Origin: Silene noctiflora
Taxonomy: Eukaryota > Streptophyta > Magnoliopsida > Caryophyllales > Caryophyllaceae
Length of the DNA stretch: 20,335 nucleotides
Assembly (NCBI GenBank): GCA_009801015.1
Contig: VHZZ01029708.1
Span: 1 to 20,335, forward strand
Direction: 5' to 3'
Shown here: one piece after another, positions 9,939-18,072 of the stretch
Numbering within the stretch: the stretch's first letter is position 1
How the letters are laid out: each line of letters starts with the position of its first letter
The notes under the pieces: model-generated
What the model was told of the DNA's origin: nothing
The model's database searches: none
What the model saw: only the letters and a program-made list of their open reading frames with translations
Translations under genes and position numbers: made by a program

Positions 9939-10064
9939 TTTTTAATAGTAATAAAGTACTTAGCTCGTTTGATTTTTATCATTGCCTCGGGAAACCGAGA
10001 TGGTGAGAGTCTCATTTAATTGGAAATGCCTTGATAAGGCTTCTGCTTAAATGGGGGTGTTACA
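9939..10064. repeat. Right arm of 126-bp inverted repeat (LTR U5 end)
   Basis: This is the reverse complement of 9007-9132 apart from six mismatches. It carries CCTCGGGAAACCGAG at 9985-9999 and ends at the LTR/primer-site border. The two arms could fold into a long stem with a loop of about 800 bases. Confidence 0.85.
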
Positions 10065-10067
10065 AAG

Positions 10068-10079
10068 TGATATCAGAGC
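10068..10079 (+). other. Primer binding site, initiator tRNA-Met type
   Basis: TGATATCAGAGC lies three bases after the LTR end and differs by one base from TGGTATCAGAGC, the usual complement of the 3' end of initiator tRNA-Met. It fixes the element's orientation (plus) and the inner end of its 5' LTR. Confidence 0.8.
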
Positions 10080-11738
10080 GAACGGTTCTATGGCCTAAAC
10101 GAATAAGCCCAATGAACCTAGGTCGATTCTAAAATAAAAAGGACCTCGGGTAGAAGTTGTGAAGGAGCCCTTAAGAGATTGTGGAGACGTCCCATGATCT
10201 GGCCCTTTCAGTTTTGAACCGGTCACCGGGAAAGGGGGTAAAGGATGAGATAGAGTGGATGCGTATGTGTTTATATCGGGTGCTTGTGTATGAGTGTTGG
10301 TGTCTCGCGTATGTATGAAGTTTTCTGCGCTGAAAGATTCGATGCGAGGTATGTGGTGTGAATCATCGTGAGTAAACGATTAGAATGAGCATTGAAGAAG
10401 GTTAATAACTGCAATGTGACCATGAGTATGTTTTAAACCATAGTTGTGACAACGTGAGAAGTGTTTGCTATGACGAGGTTACATGAGAATATGATCCTAT
10501 ATGAAATGTGGCAAGGGGAACTTAATCGACTTAAACATGTTGTAAAGGAAGTATATGACCAATCGTACTACATATGTGGTGACAAAGTGCTTACAAAATA
10601 TATGTGTGTGGGCGATAGTTTACGAAATTGAAAGTTGATTATTTCCAGATTCCGCCTCTTTATTGATTTGGCTTATATTTTATATCTATATGGAATAAGT
10701 GCATCAAATTTTTATGTGTGATAGCCCTGTGAGTTAGCTTTCATTTTCCGCTGGTTTTATGCTGATACGAGTTACGGTTTAAAAGTAATAAATGTTTTAG
10801 TGAACAGTGGTCAGAATGTTACTGCACAGTGTCAATGTTGACCTTCGAGGTTGAAAAATTCTCCATTTAATATGGGTACATTCTTTTCAAATAATCCTAA
10901 CTCTCTTGTTTTGTAGACTCGTAAAAGTTTCTGAATTAATAAGTCTCACTCGAAATGGTCGTAAAATTATTTAATTGTGAGTTTTACAAGTTGACCTTGG
11001 AATGTGACGAAGTGCTGAAATTATTCTAGTCGGACCTTTTAGTTTGAGAAAATTCATATAAATTCCTTGCTTACACCTTTAAGTTGATTCCAACATTCTC
11101 GCTTCTCTAAATCGTTATACTTTCTAAAAATAATGATGCATAATGCCTGGATAAGTGGTTATTTATTTATGAATTTCCAAAGTGACAACATGTTTTATGG
11201 CAATCACAAGTGTGTAAAAAAATTCATATGACCTTAGTAACCATTGCATTAAGGACCACAGATCATGCTGATAAACCCTGATAGTGCATAACCGTGATGA
11301 ATAAATAGACCTATTTTCACTCTTGGATGTGTGTATATATATGATAACTGTACCATTTGGTTTCACATTTTACCTTGTTAGTGTAAATTATGTTTTATGA
11401 AATGAGGTACATAAAATTGACATGAAAAGTGCGTTTAGATATTATGATGATCATGTTTAGTTTAAACAAACTGGTAAATGTCGGAGTTTACAGATGATGA
11501 AATTTGAATGATTGAGAACTTGGGCATGAGATGTGTGTTACTATATTAAATTCACCTCGTAAATTTTTATGTGTGGTAGTTACAAAATTTGATTCCATTA
11601 CGTTCTTTCCCTGGTTTAATGACATAGTATGCATTTGGACCAAAAGATACGAGTAAACAAGATGAGAGTTAAACTGATAAGCATGTGCATACGTGTTTGA
11701 TATGTTCTAAATAAACCTCTGTGTGTGCTTTACCTAGG
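10080..11738 (+). mobile_element. Long non-coding leader of the LARD-like element
   Basis: About 1.66 kb separate the primer site from the ORF start. The leader has many stops in all frames and no gag zinc knuckle, protease or polymerase motif. It ends with a pyrimidine-poor but plausible splice acceptor, TTTACCTAG, directly before GATG. Splicing of the leader onto the ORF is possible but unproven. Confidence 0.5.
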
Positions 11739-12398
11739 ATGTATCCCCACGCGACTGATCGCCATGAAGAGCATTATATACACCCGCTAGCAAACTTCAA
11801 TGCGCATTGTGACCACTTAGAAGCTTTTTTGGAATACTATGATAGATTTAGGGATATGGACTACCTGACTGACATCCATCTGAGGGCTTTCGTTTTGATT
11901 AATATTCTACCTGAAACCGCCGAGTTAGGTGGAGCCAAGGACAATTTCATGAAGCCGTACACTCAGCATGATACTCGTTTACATGATGAACCCAAATATG
12001 GAGGTGGACTTAGGTATCCAGCTGACATGACCTATGAAGACATAAAGGGTAGGTTAGGACACCTGTTCTATTACTGGAAGGACTATTATGTTAACCGCCA
12101 ATTCGAGCAAGGCCAACGCAACCGAGCCCATAACACCGCTGGCCATGAGAGTATAACTTTGGGAAGATCTAGTGAGTCAAATGGGGTAATAGAGATCAGT
12201 AGTGACACTGAAGTGGACCCTGAAGTGAGGGATGGGGAACCCGAGGAAGTGAATGGACCTGGACACCAAGATCAACCTGACCCTAACATGCAGCCTAAGG
12301 ATGAATTTGTCTTTGTGAAGGAATCATTCGACCCCGACCCAAGACCTAGGAGGTACACATGGTTTCGCTTTGGGAGTAGGATATCACGCGTCGGCTGA
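11739..12398 (+). CDS. Uncharacterised ORF carried by a non-autonomous LTR element
   Basis: I do not recognise this protein. From the second ATG (11739), which follows an acceptor-like CTAG, it has 219 codons; an ATG at 11721 would add six. The first 125 residues look folded, rich in aromatic residues and charge (DHLEAFLEYYDRFRDMDYLT, then a YEDIKGRLGHLFYYWKDYY helix-like stretch). The rest is acidic and low in hydrophobics. It contains VIEISSDTE, matching the pattern of a SUMO-interacting motif (hydrophobic core plus acidic flank), and a second acidic patch, PKDEFVFVKES. The tail is basic-aromatic (PRRYTWFRFGSR). There is no CCHC knuckle, protease or transposase signature. It is the only long frame in a 4.5-kb element body, in sense orientation. 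A degenerate gag or a captured host gene are alternatives. Confidence 0.55.
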   Translation: MYPHATDRHEEHYIHPLANFNAHCDHLEAFLEYYDRFRDMDYLTDIHLRAFVLINILPETAELGGAKDNFMKPYTQHDTRLHDEPKYGGGLRYPADMTYEDIKGRLGHLFYYWKDYYVNRQFEQGQRNRAHNTAGHESITLGRSSESNGVIEISSDTEVDPEVRDGEPEEVNGPGHQDQPDPNMQPKDEFVFVKESFDPDPRPRRYTWFRFGSRISRVG

Positions 12399-12870
12399 GG
12401 CCTGAAGACGGACGATCCCTGTTTGACCAAACTGTTTAATAATTTGTCATGTTGTTTTCGCATAAACATTTAAGAATCTGGTATGTTGAATAAGAACGAT
12501 CGAGTCGATCGTAAAACTCATATGGTTATTCTCCTTGCGTTGGCTGGGTAAGCCACCAGACATAAGTTTTTATTTGTTTCATAAGCTTGTTTTAACAAAA
12601 CTTAGCAATTATTGCGATCAATCGTTTTGACATGTTATACCATTGTGATAATAATTATTAATAGAGACCGAACAAACACCATGCCAAAGGTTTACCGATC
12701 AATAGGGTGATGGTGTGTGATAATGTGATTTTTACCATGTACATATAGCATCAAAGTTACTAATTGTATGTGATTTAGACTTTTATGTTAATATAAGTTT
12801 CCCCACCTGGGAGTGCATGCTAAATGTGGAAGTAGAGTAGGGGACGCCTTATATTATCCGATGTAGTGCG
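12399..12870 (+). mobile_element. LARD body after the ORF, non-coding
   Basis: No supported reading frame. The only clear structure is ACGATCGA-G-TCGATCGT at 12496-12512, a perfect inverted repeat around one base. The segment ends in a GT microsatellite. Confidence 0.45.
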
Positions 12871-12872
12871 AT

Positions 12873-12878
12873 ATGTGT

Positions 12879-12911
<33 letters not shown>
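12873..12911. repeat. GT microsatellite left of the TRIM solo LTR
   Basis: An almost pure (GT)n run of about 39 bp with one A interruption near 12883. The solo LTR starts at 12912, in register with the repeat (TGTAAC...). Confidence 0.9.
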
Positions 12912-12916
<5 letters not shown>

Positions 12917-13112
12917 CAACCCGACCCGCCACGTTGTAACACAACCCCAATAAGATGGGATGTGCACCTTTGGGCCCATTATTTGTCCTCACTTAAGCCC
13001 AAAAGCACAAGGCCTTGTTACTAAGTGGTTGGTGGAATCCTTTATAAACATCTCACAAGCTCCATATTTCTTCGATGTGGGACAAATTTCCTCTCAATTT
13101 CATGGGGTGTTA

Positions 13113-13114
<2 letters not shown>
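12912..13114 (-). mobile_element. Solo LTR of a TRIM element
   Basis: A 203-bp unit with plus-strand ends TGTAACAACCCG and GGGGTGTTATA is nearly identical to the two LTRs of the complete TRIM just downstream. It is bordered by GT repeat on both sides, so a GTGTG target duplication is compatible but cannot be proved. TTTATAAA at 13041-13048 could act as a TATA box on the minus strand. Confidence 0.8.

Positions 13115-13159
<45 letters not shown>
13115..13159. repeat. GT microsatellite between the two TRIM insertions
   Basis: A pure (GT)n run of about 45 bp joins the solo LTR to the complete TRIM. Confidence 0.9.
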
Positions 13160-13164
<5 letters not shown>

Positions 13165-13360
13165 CAACCCGACCCGCCACGTTGTAACACAACCCCAATA
13201 AGATGGGATGTGCACCTTTGGGCCCATTATTTGTCCTCACGCCCAAAAGTACAAGGCCTTGTTACTAAGTGGTTGGTAGAATCTTTTGTAAACATCTCAC
13301 AAGCTCCATATTTTTCTCCGATGTGGGACAAATTTCCTCTCAATTTCATGGGGTGTTACA
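13160..13360 (-). repeat. TRIM 3' LTR
   Basis: A 201-bp repeat retaining the intact minus-strand start TGTAACACCCC. Compared with its sister it has lost four bases near 13240 (CAC-GCCC against CACTTAAGCCC) and reads TTGTAAAC where the sister has TTATAAAC. Confidence 0.85.
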
Positions 13361-13493
13361 AACTCCCCCACTTAAAGAACATAACGTCCTCGTTGTGCCT
13401 CAAATCTGACCGTAGTCAAGCCCAGAATTCACCCCTGCTAGGTGTGTGACCCGGGTTCTCCTGACCACAGGCTCACCACACGGTTGCAGGTTT

Positions 13494-13505
13494 GCTCTGA
13501 TACCA
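13494..13505 (-). other. TRIM primer binding site
   Basis: The plus strand reads GCTCTGATACCA; its complement TGGTATCAGAGC matches initiator tRNA-Met over 12 bases, two bases from the 5' LTR border. Confidence 0.85.
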
Positions 13506-13507
13506 TT

Positions 13508-13708
13508 TATAACAATCCGACCCGCCACGTTGTAACACAACCCCAATAAGATGGGATGTGCACATTTGGGCCCATTATTTGTCCTTACTTAAGCCAAAAA
13601 GCACAAGGCCTTGTTACTAAGTGGTTGGTGGAATCCTTTATAAACATCTCACAAGCTCCATATTTCTTCGATGTGGGACAAATTTCCTCTCAATTTCATG
13701 GGGTGTTA

Positions 13709-13710
<2 letters not shown>
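13508..13710 (-). repeat. TRIM 5' LTR
   Basis: A 203-bp repeat that matches 13160-13360 and 12912-13114. Its right end reads GGGGTGTTATA, like the solo LTR, whereas the 3' LTR keeps the TTACA end. This links the solo copy and this LTR more closely to each other. Confidence 0.85.
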
Positions 13711-13755
<45 letters not shown>

Positions 13756-13771
13756 TGTGTGTGTGTGTGTA
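13711..13771. repeat. GT microsatellite right of the TRIM
   Basis: A (GT)n run with one A interruption near 13749 directly follows the TRIM. Open frames reading poly-(Cys-Val) or poly-(His-Thr) through it are artefacts. Confidence 0.9.
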
Positions 13772-14365
13772 TGCATATATGGATGAGTGTATGAAAGCCT
13801 GTGACCAACTTCGATGCCAGCTCCTTACGAATACAAACCTTCCCCATAAGAGAGTGGCGATGTAAGCTGATGCGATTATATGTCAAACATCTTGAAATGT
13901 CGATACAAAGACATGGGTTAGGGAACATAATATGAACGCTCTATTTGTTATATATGACAGGTACAACCGTGTTAACCATTAGGGTCGTTACCAACCTTGT
14001 CTAAGTGTGGGAAGGGGACCTCAAGTTATAAGGTACGCCAAGTATGAACCGCGAGCCATAATGATGCTTACACCCCGAGTTTATATCGCATAACCTCAAC
14101 TTGTAAGTGAATAAGTGGGAGTATGATATACCGATGACCCAAATTCTATGCACTGTGTGACCTAAACAACTGGTAAACCGTTTTAATATAGCACCTTGTT
14201 TTTCCCCTTTCCATTCGCACGAGAACAGCCGTGGTAAACTAGGATATACTACCAAATCTAAGTCAGAACAATGCCCCATGTGCCAAACCGGTGAGTCAGG
14301 GATGTGTTAAACAACTAAGCTGTTCGCATAATTTATTTGAGTCAACTTCGGGGACAAAGTTTCTT
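13772..14365 (+). mobile_element. 3' body of the LARD-like element, non-coding
   Basis: No supported frame, RNA gene or coding motif. It leads into the first polypurine tract. Confidence 0.45.
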
Positions 14366-14386
14366 AAGGGGGATAGAATGTAACAC
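14344..14386 (+). other. First polypurine tract and LTR-like start
   Basis: AACTTCGGGGACAAAGTTTC is followed by AAGGGGGATAGA and then TGTAACAC at 14379. This is the layout of a polypurine tract plus LTR start, but the following sequence (ATGTGTTAGTG...) is not LTR-like and the real LTR starts 163 bp later. It is either a relic of an earlier 3' LTR or one unit of a duplicated tract. Confidence 0.6.
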
Positions 14387-14505
14387 ATGTGTTAGTGCAC
14401 ATCGATTTTTCTTAAGATGAGGCTCAAGCTGCGTTTTGAGTTATGCGCAGTCATAATCATAAGATGCGGTTTAGGTTGCTTGTTGCGTTAGCCCGTGAGT
14501 ATGTG

Positions 14506-14541
14506 AACTTCGGGGACGAAGTCCTTTCAAGGGGGGCAGAC
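14506..14541 (+). other. Second, working-type polypurine tract
   Basis: AACTTCGGGGACGAAGTCC leads to AAGGGGGGCAGAC (14529-14541), abutting the LTR start TGTAATACCCCG at 14542. It is a diverged repeat of 14344-14378. Confidence 0.75.
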
Positions 14542-14798
14542 TGTAATACCCCGTTTTATTATTTAATTTAATTATTTATTATTTATGTATTAATTTATCT
14601 ATTAGTTGTTATTATTTATCTATTATCGTTTTATTTAATTTAATTATTTTTATTTTACGTGAGACGGTTTTATGTATAATAAGTGAGTCAGGTTTTACCA
14701 AGTTAAGTTGAAACAAACCTATGAGCCAAGTGTGGGCCGAAAAAGGGATTGGAGGAAGCGAGTCGGGATTTACTTAAGTTTTACTAAGGGACTCGGGA

Positions 14799-14805
14799 TA
14801 TAAAA
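14799..14805 (+). promoter_or_regulatory. TATA box of the 3' LTR
   Basis: TATAAAA lies about 257 bp into the LTR, just before the CA repeat and a purine-rich leader. This is a normal place for the LTR promoter. Confidence 0.55.
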
Positions 14806-14812
14806 CCACCCA

Positions 14813-14814
<2 letters not shown>

Positions 14815-14843
<29 letters not shown>
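14815..14843. repeat. CA microsatellite in the LTR leader
   Basis: An uninterrupted run of about 14 CA units lies immediately downstream of the TATA box, so it would be near or at the transcription start. Confidence 0.9.
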
Positions 14844-16361
14844 TTTTCCTCACAGAACAAAAGAAAGGAAAAAAAAATAAGGAGGCGAGGGGCGACGAGG
14901 AGACGGACCATCGGGAGGCTAGGGAGCGCGTTTCGAAGATGATCTTCCGTCAAATTTTTATCTTTTCAATCGTAGGTATAATTCCACCGCTTTCTGGTTT
15001 ATTCTAGTATAGTTTTTATGCGATTTTATATATTTTGCCTCGAGCCCTAAAACGATAATTAACGTATTTGTGAGGAATGTTATCGTTAGATTGTTAAGAC
15101 AGTTAAATGATAGTATTTGAGACAGTGCTGACCCAAAAGTGTTGGGTATGGGTGGTGTTCGCGACGGGTTCGATTGTGGGGTTGCGTGCGCGGGTGAGGG
15201 GTCTCGATCGTGGCCTGCTAGGGCTGAGGATGGCCTGAACAAAGGCCTGGGGTGACTCGGCGTGGCAAGGCAAGGCTTGGCCATGGCCTGATCAAGTCGG
15301 GTGTGGCGTGCGCGAAGGCAGGTCGTGGCCTAGCTGCGACCTATCCGAGGGGCTTGAGTCTCAGACGATAGTGTATAGCGTATATTATTGTTTTAACGAT
15401 AATTAATTTACGTTAATATAATTATATTAGGCGCAAGGCTGATAAAAGGACACTTTTCTATTTTGTGATTACCGCTGCGACAAGATTACTGTTGAGATAG
15501 GTTTTCCTACTCAACTTGTGTTATTAATTAGTTACTTGTGTAATGTGTGCCTTATGTGGATTACTAATATGTCCATAGATGGTGACCATTTAATTATGAC
15601 GGTCTTATACTGAGACTTGGTTAAAATGTTATTATGTGACGGTCTCCTTACTGAGACTTGAATGTTGTCTTATGCCATAGGGAACATGGTATTATGTTAA
15701 CTCGTCGATTGGATTTATTATTGTGTTAATGTGGAATGTTATGACCGCGGTCTTGATAAATGTTCATTGTGTGAAAGCTTGCGTGTGAGAATGAGATGGG
15801 TGGTGAGCCAAGCATAGATGCGGTTGTGGTCTTGATGAATTAGTAGGCCTGGCACGTGGAAGTCGAAGCGACGTGGTCCAGCAGACGGCGTTTCGGTGCC
15901 GTGGGCGATGTTAGGTTACTAACTATGTAATGGGCATGGTGTGGCTGTGAGCCACATGATTATGAGGCTGCGCGCCCGAGTTAAATGGTCCAGTCTTTTA
16001 TTTTGCTCGTTGTGTTGGTCATAGTAATTATGTTCTAGACTTTGTTTTACGTACCTTCTTCTTATCAATATTTTAATGCTTGCATGAGCTCACTGTGTTG
16101 TGTTTGTGTCAATTGTCACCTATTTTCGGGGTGGCCTGTGTTGATCCATATAATGATTTCCGCTTGAATGAGGAGCAGTATGATAAGCAAGCCCAATTGT
16201 TGCTATTGGTTGCTTTTCTTGGATGGGGCGCGTGACGTGATGGATGTTGAGTCTAGTTGCCAGTTCGAGTCTTTGTCATAGTTCATGTAGTCGTCGACAA
16301 GTTGTAATAATGTTTCTCCAGTTCAGTTGGCTTGAGTTTTGTATGAGACGGTAGAATTAAG

Positions 16362-17833
16362 AAAACACTAGGATGTCATGGATTCATAAGGGAATCATGG
16401 TATAATCATAATAATGAGTCAAGAAAGAAATCATGGTTGTGTTGGGATCGAGTTAATTTATGTCTTACAATCCCTAGAGAGACTTAGGTCTCGAAGTCGA
16501 GTTGGTTTATAGCTTACGACACCTACAACGACTTGCTTCTCCCTATTCAACTATATGCATGGTCTAACAATCCCTGAGTTGATTAATATCTTACAAGTCT
16601 TGTTGAAAGGATAGAGAAACATGCTAGGTTGTCAATCAAGTATTTCATCAAACATAACATGTGCATAAGTTGAAAACACAACATACAAATCATTCATATG
16701 AATTCATTAAGCAAAGATCTAAACCCATGGTTACTCCCCTAATCCCCCACTAACCCTAGCAACAAGACTACTCACTACACATCATGGTTAGCATGTCAAT
16801 AATGTTGACGTCTTGTCACCCATTATAATAAGGTTAAGCATGATGAACAAGTAAAGAAAATAACAAAGGATTACTGAAAGATAAGAAGTATACCAACAAA
16901 TAAAGGAAATGATGGACATAAATAAGGAGGATCCTTGAATGGAGATGAAGACTTGTTACTTAATCTTAAATACAAAACCCAAGAGATCCAAATGTAAACT
17001 ATTGAAAGTGTGAATTGCAAGAACAATATTGAAAGATTAAAGTAAATTGAGGAAAGATAAAAGACTAATCTAACATAGTAATATAATCCTCTCTAAAGAG
17101 GCATAATCTCAAATTATTACAAAGTAGGGTATATATAGTAGCTACAAGATTAGGGTTGAGTATGGGCTTAAATGACGATTAGGCCCCTTGAGGAAGTCCA
17201 AAGACTTGCTAGAGCCAGAGTAGGTCGTGCGACTCCTTGCTCTGCGAGAAAGGGACCCTGCTTCTTGGCTCGCTCGAGCTCTGGAGAGCTCGCTCAAGCT
17301 GAAGGTCAGCTCGCTCGAGCCGAGCAGAGCTGTCGCAAGATGGTGCGCAGTTAGCCTATTTAAGCTAGGATTGTAAAACGGGCGTCATTTCCTCATTTGG
17401 CCTCCTATTGGAGTGATTAAAAAGCCTAGACCGCTTGGTTTTTCAAACCTGTTCCATCTATCATAGTTTCAGGGCTAAAAAATAAAATATTCATTTGGGT
17501 CCGAGTGATTTCCTCTTATAGCCGTTCCTTTGTCGTCAATGTTGAACAATAACTCGAGGGGAGTTTGCATCCAAATCATCCCAAATCTTGTTTTATTAAC
17601 TAAGGCCTTTAGTATTAGTCTCCTATTTGATGCTTGGTCACTGGATGCGATCAGTTTAGCTTTAAAATGCTCCAGTTAAGCAAGGTTAGTGCTCTTCTCC
17701 TACCAAAGACACCAATACCTCATAGAATAGCAAATAGAAAGCTAAAGACAAGAAACGACCCTAATAATCACGTAGAAGCATGTGGAACGAGGATAGTTAG
17801 GGGGTTAAATGTGCGTGAATATGAGTCACATCA
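16362..17833 (-). mobile_element. 3' LTR of the Tat/Ogre-like element, copy B, truncated
   Basis: It is homologous to copy A from about 4449 to 5735, including ATCATGGTATAATCATAATA, the palindrome cluster (17266-17320) and the minus-strand start TGATGTGACTC at 17833. It lacks the last 220 bp or so of the LTR (minus-strand U5 end, with the GTGGATC signature), lost at the junction with the chromovirus-like LTR. Many small indels separate A from B, so these are two old, independent copies of one family in the same orientation. Confidence 0.7.
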
Positions 17834-18072
17834 AATATCCCTAAACTGAACCCTTGCTCGTCCCGAGTAACGAGATGACTAGAACTATAACCCTTATTTA
17901 AACTATTATAATAACATAGCCGAAGTGAGACAATTAGAGGGTCTCACTCTGCCCTTTCAACTCACAACAAGACATTCATGAGGTAGAATGCCTTCATGTA
18001 AGGCAAGGCGGGGCTTGCCAAAATGGCGATGCATCCTACATGAAGCACATAGACAAAGCAAAGCATGCATCC
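17834..18072 (-). mobile_element. Polypurine tract and body fragment of copy B
   Basis: It matches 5736-5968 of copy A, with the conserved TTACTCGGGACGAGC (17856-17870, complement) and the segment near AGACATTCATGAGGTAGAAT. The match ends at about 18070, exactly where a TGTAGATACCC sequence begins, which fits an insertion there. Confidence 0.65.

Larger units (their letters stand above)
9007..10064 (+). mobile_element. 5' LTR of a chromovirus-like LARD, with 126-bp terminal inverted repeats
   Basis: The unit starts TGTAACACCCC, ends GGGGTGTTACA, and is followed directly by a tRNA-Met primer site, so its right end is a true LTR end. Its interior, about 9136-9922, matches 15570-16357 of the 3' LTR at roughly 90% identity by eye. 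The left 126 bp (9007-9132) are an inverted copy of the right 126 bp (9939-10064) with six mismatches. The 3' LTR instead starts TGTAATACCCCG and has another 1 kb before the shared part. The left end therefore looks like a replacement of the true LTR start by an inverted copy of its own tail, or a reversed LTR end fused to a truncated LTR. Confidence 0.7.
13160..13710 (-). mobile_element. Complete TRIM (terminal-repeat retrotransposon in miniature), 551 bp
   Basis: Two near-identical LTRs (13160-13360 and 13508-13710) flank only 147 bp. On the minus strand the 5' LTR is followed by TGGTATCAGAGC (13494-13505, complement), a perfect initiator tRNA-Met primer site. The other end of the interior reads AAGTGGGGGAGTT, a polypurine tract abutting the LTR start TGTAACACCCC at 13360. 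It has no coding capacity, as is usual for TRIMs, so it would be copied by proteins of another element. Its termini and primer site match the style of the surrounding chromovirus-like element, a plausible but unproven partner. I see no 5S-like promoter of the Cassandra type. Confidence 0.85.
14542..16361 (+). mobile_element. 3' LTR of the LARD-like element, truncated at its U5 end
   Basis: It starts TGTAATACCCCG directly after a polypurine tract. It has a TATA box (14799-14805), a CA microsatellite, a GC-rich stretch with repeated TGGCCTG words (15200-15340), and a segment (15570-16357) about 90% identical to the 5' LTR interior. Most differences are C/T or G/A transitions. It stops near 16361, where the minus-strand element copy B begins, so the last 140 bp or so present in the 5' LTR are missing. 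The 5' LTR lacks the first 1 kb seen here, so the two LTRs are complementary fragments or come from two related elements. Confidence 0.65.

Noticed and set aside
9007..10064. A Mutator-like or other TIR DNA transposon
   Set aside because: Long inverted ends suggest it, but no 8-11 bp target duplication flanks the unit (left ...TTTGATGCAA, right AAGTGATATC...), a tRNA primer site abuts the right end, and the interior matches an LTR.
13160..13710. Cassandra-type TRIM with a 5S rRNA promoter
   Set aside because: I could not find a 5S internal promoter-like block in the 200-bp LTR, so only the general TRIM label is used.
13042..13928. Open frames encoding poly-(His-Thr) or poly-(Cys-Val) proteins
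   Set aside because: They are readings through GT/CA microsatellites and TRIM LTRs with no other coding sign.
14958..15284. Minus-strand Pro/Ser-rich frame of 108 codons
   Set aside because: It is antisense to the GC-rich repeated TGGCCTG region of the 3' LTR; composition explains the open frame.
17172..17354. Small plus-strand frame rich in Arg/Ala/Glu
   Set aside because: It arises from the GAGCTCGCTCGAGC palindrome cluster of LTR copy B.
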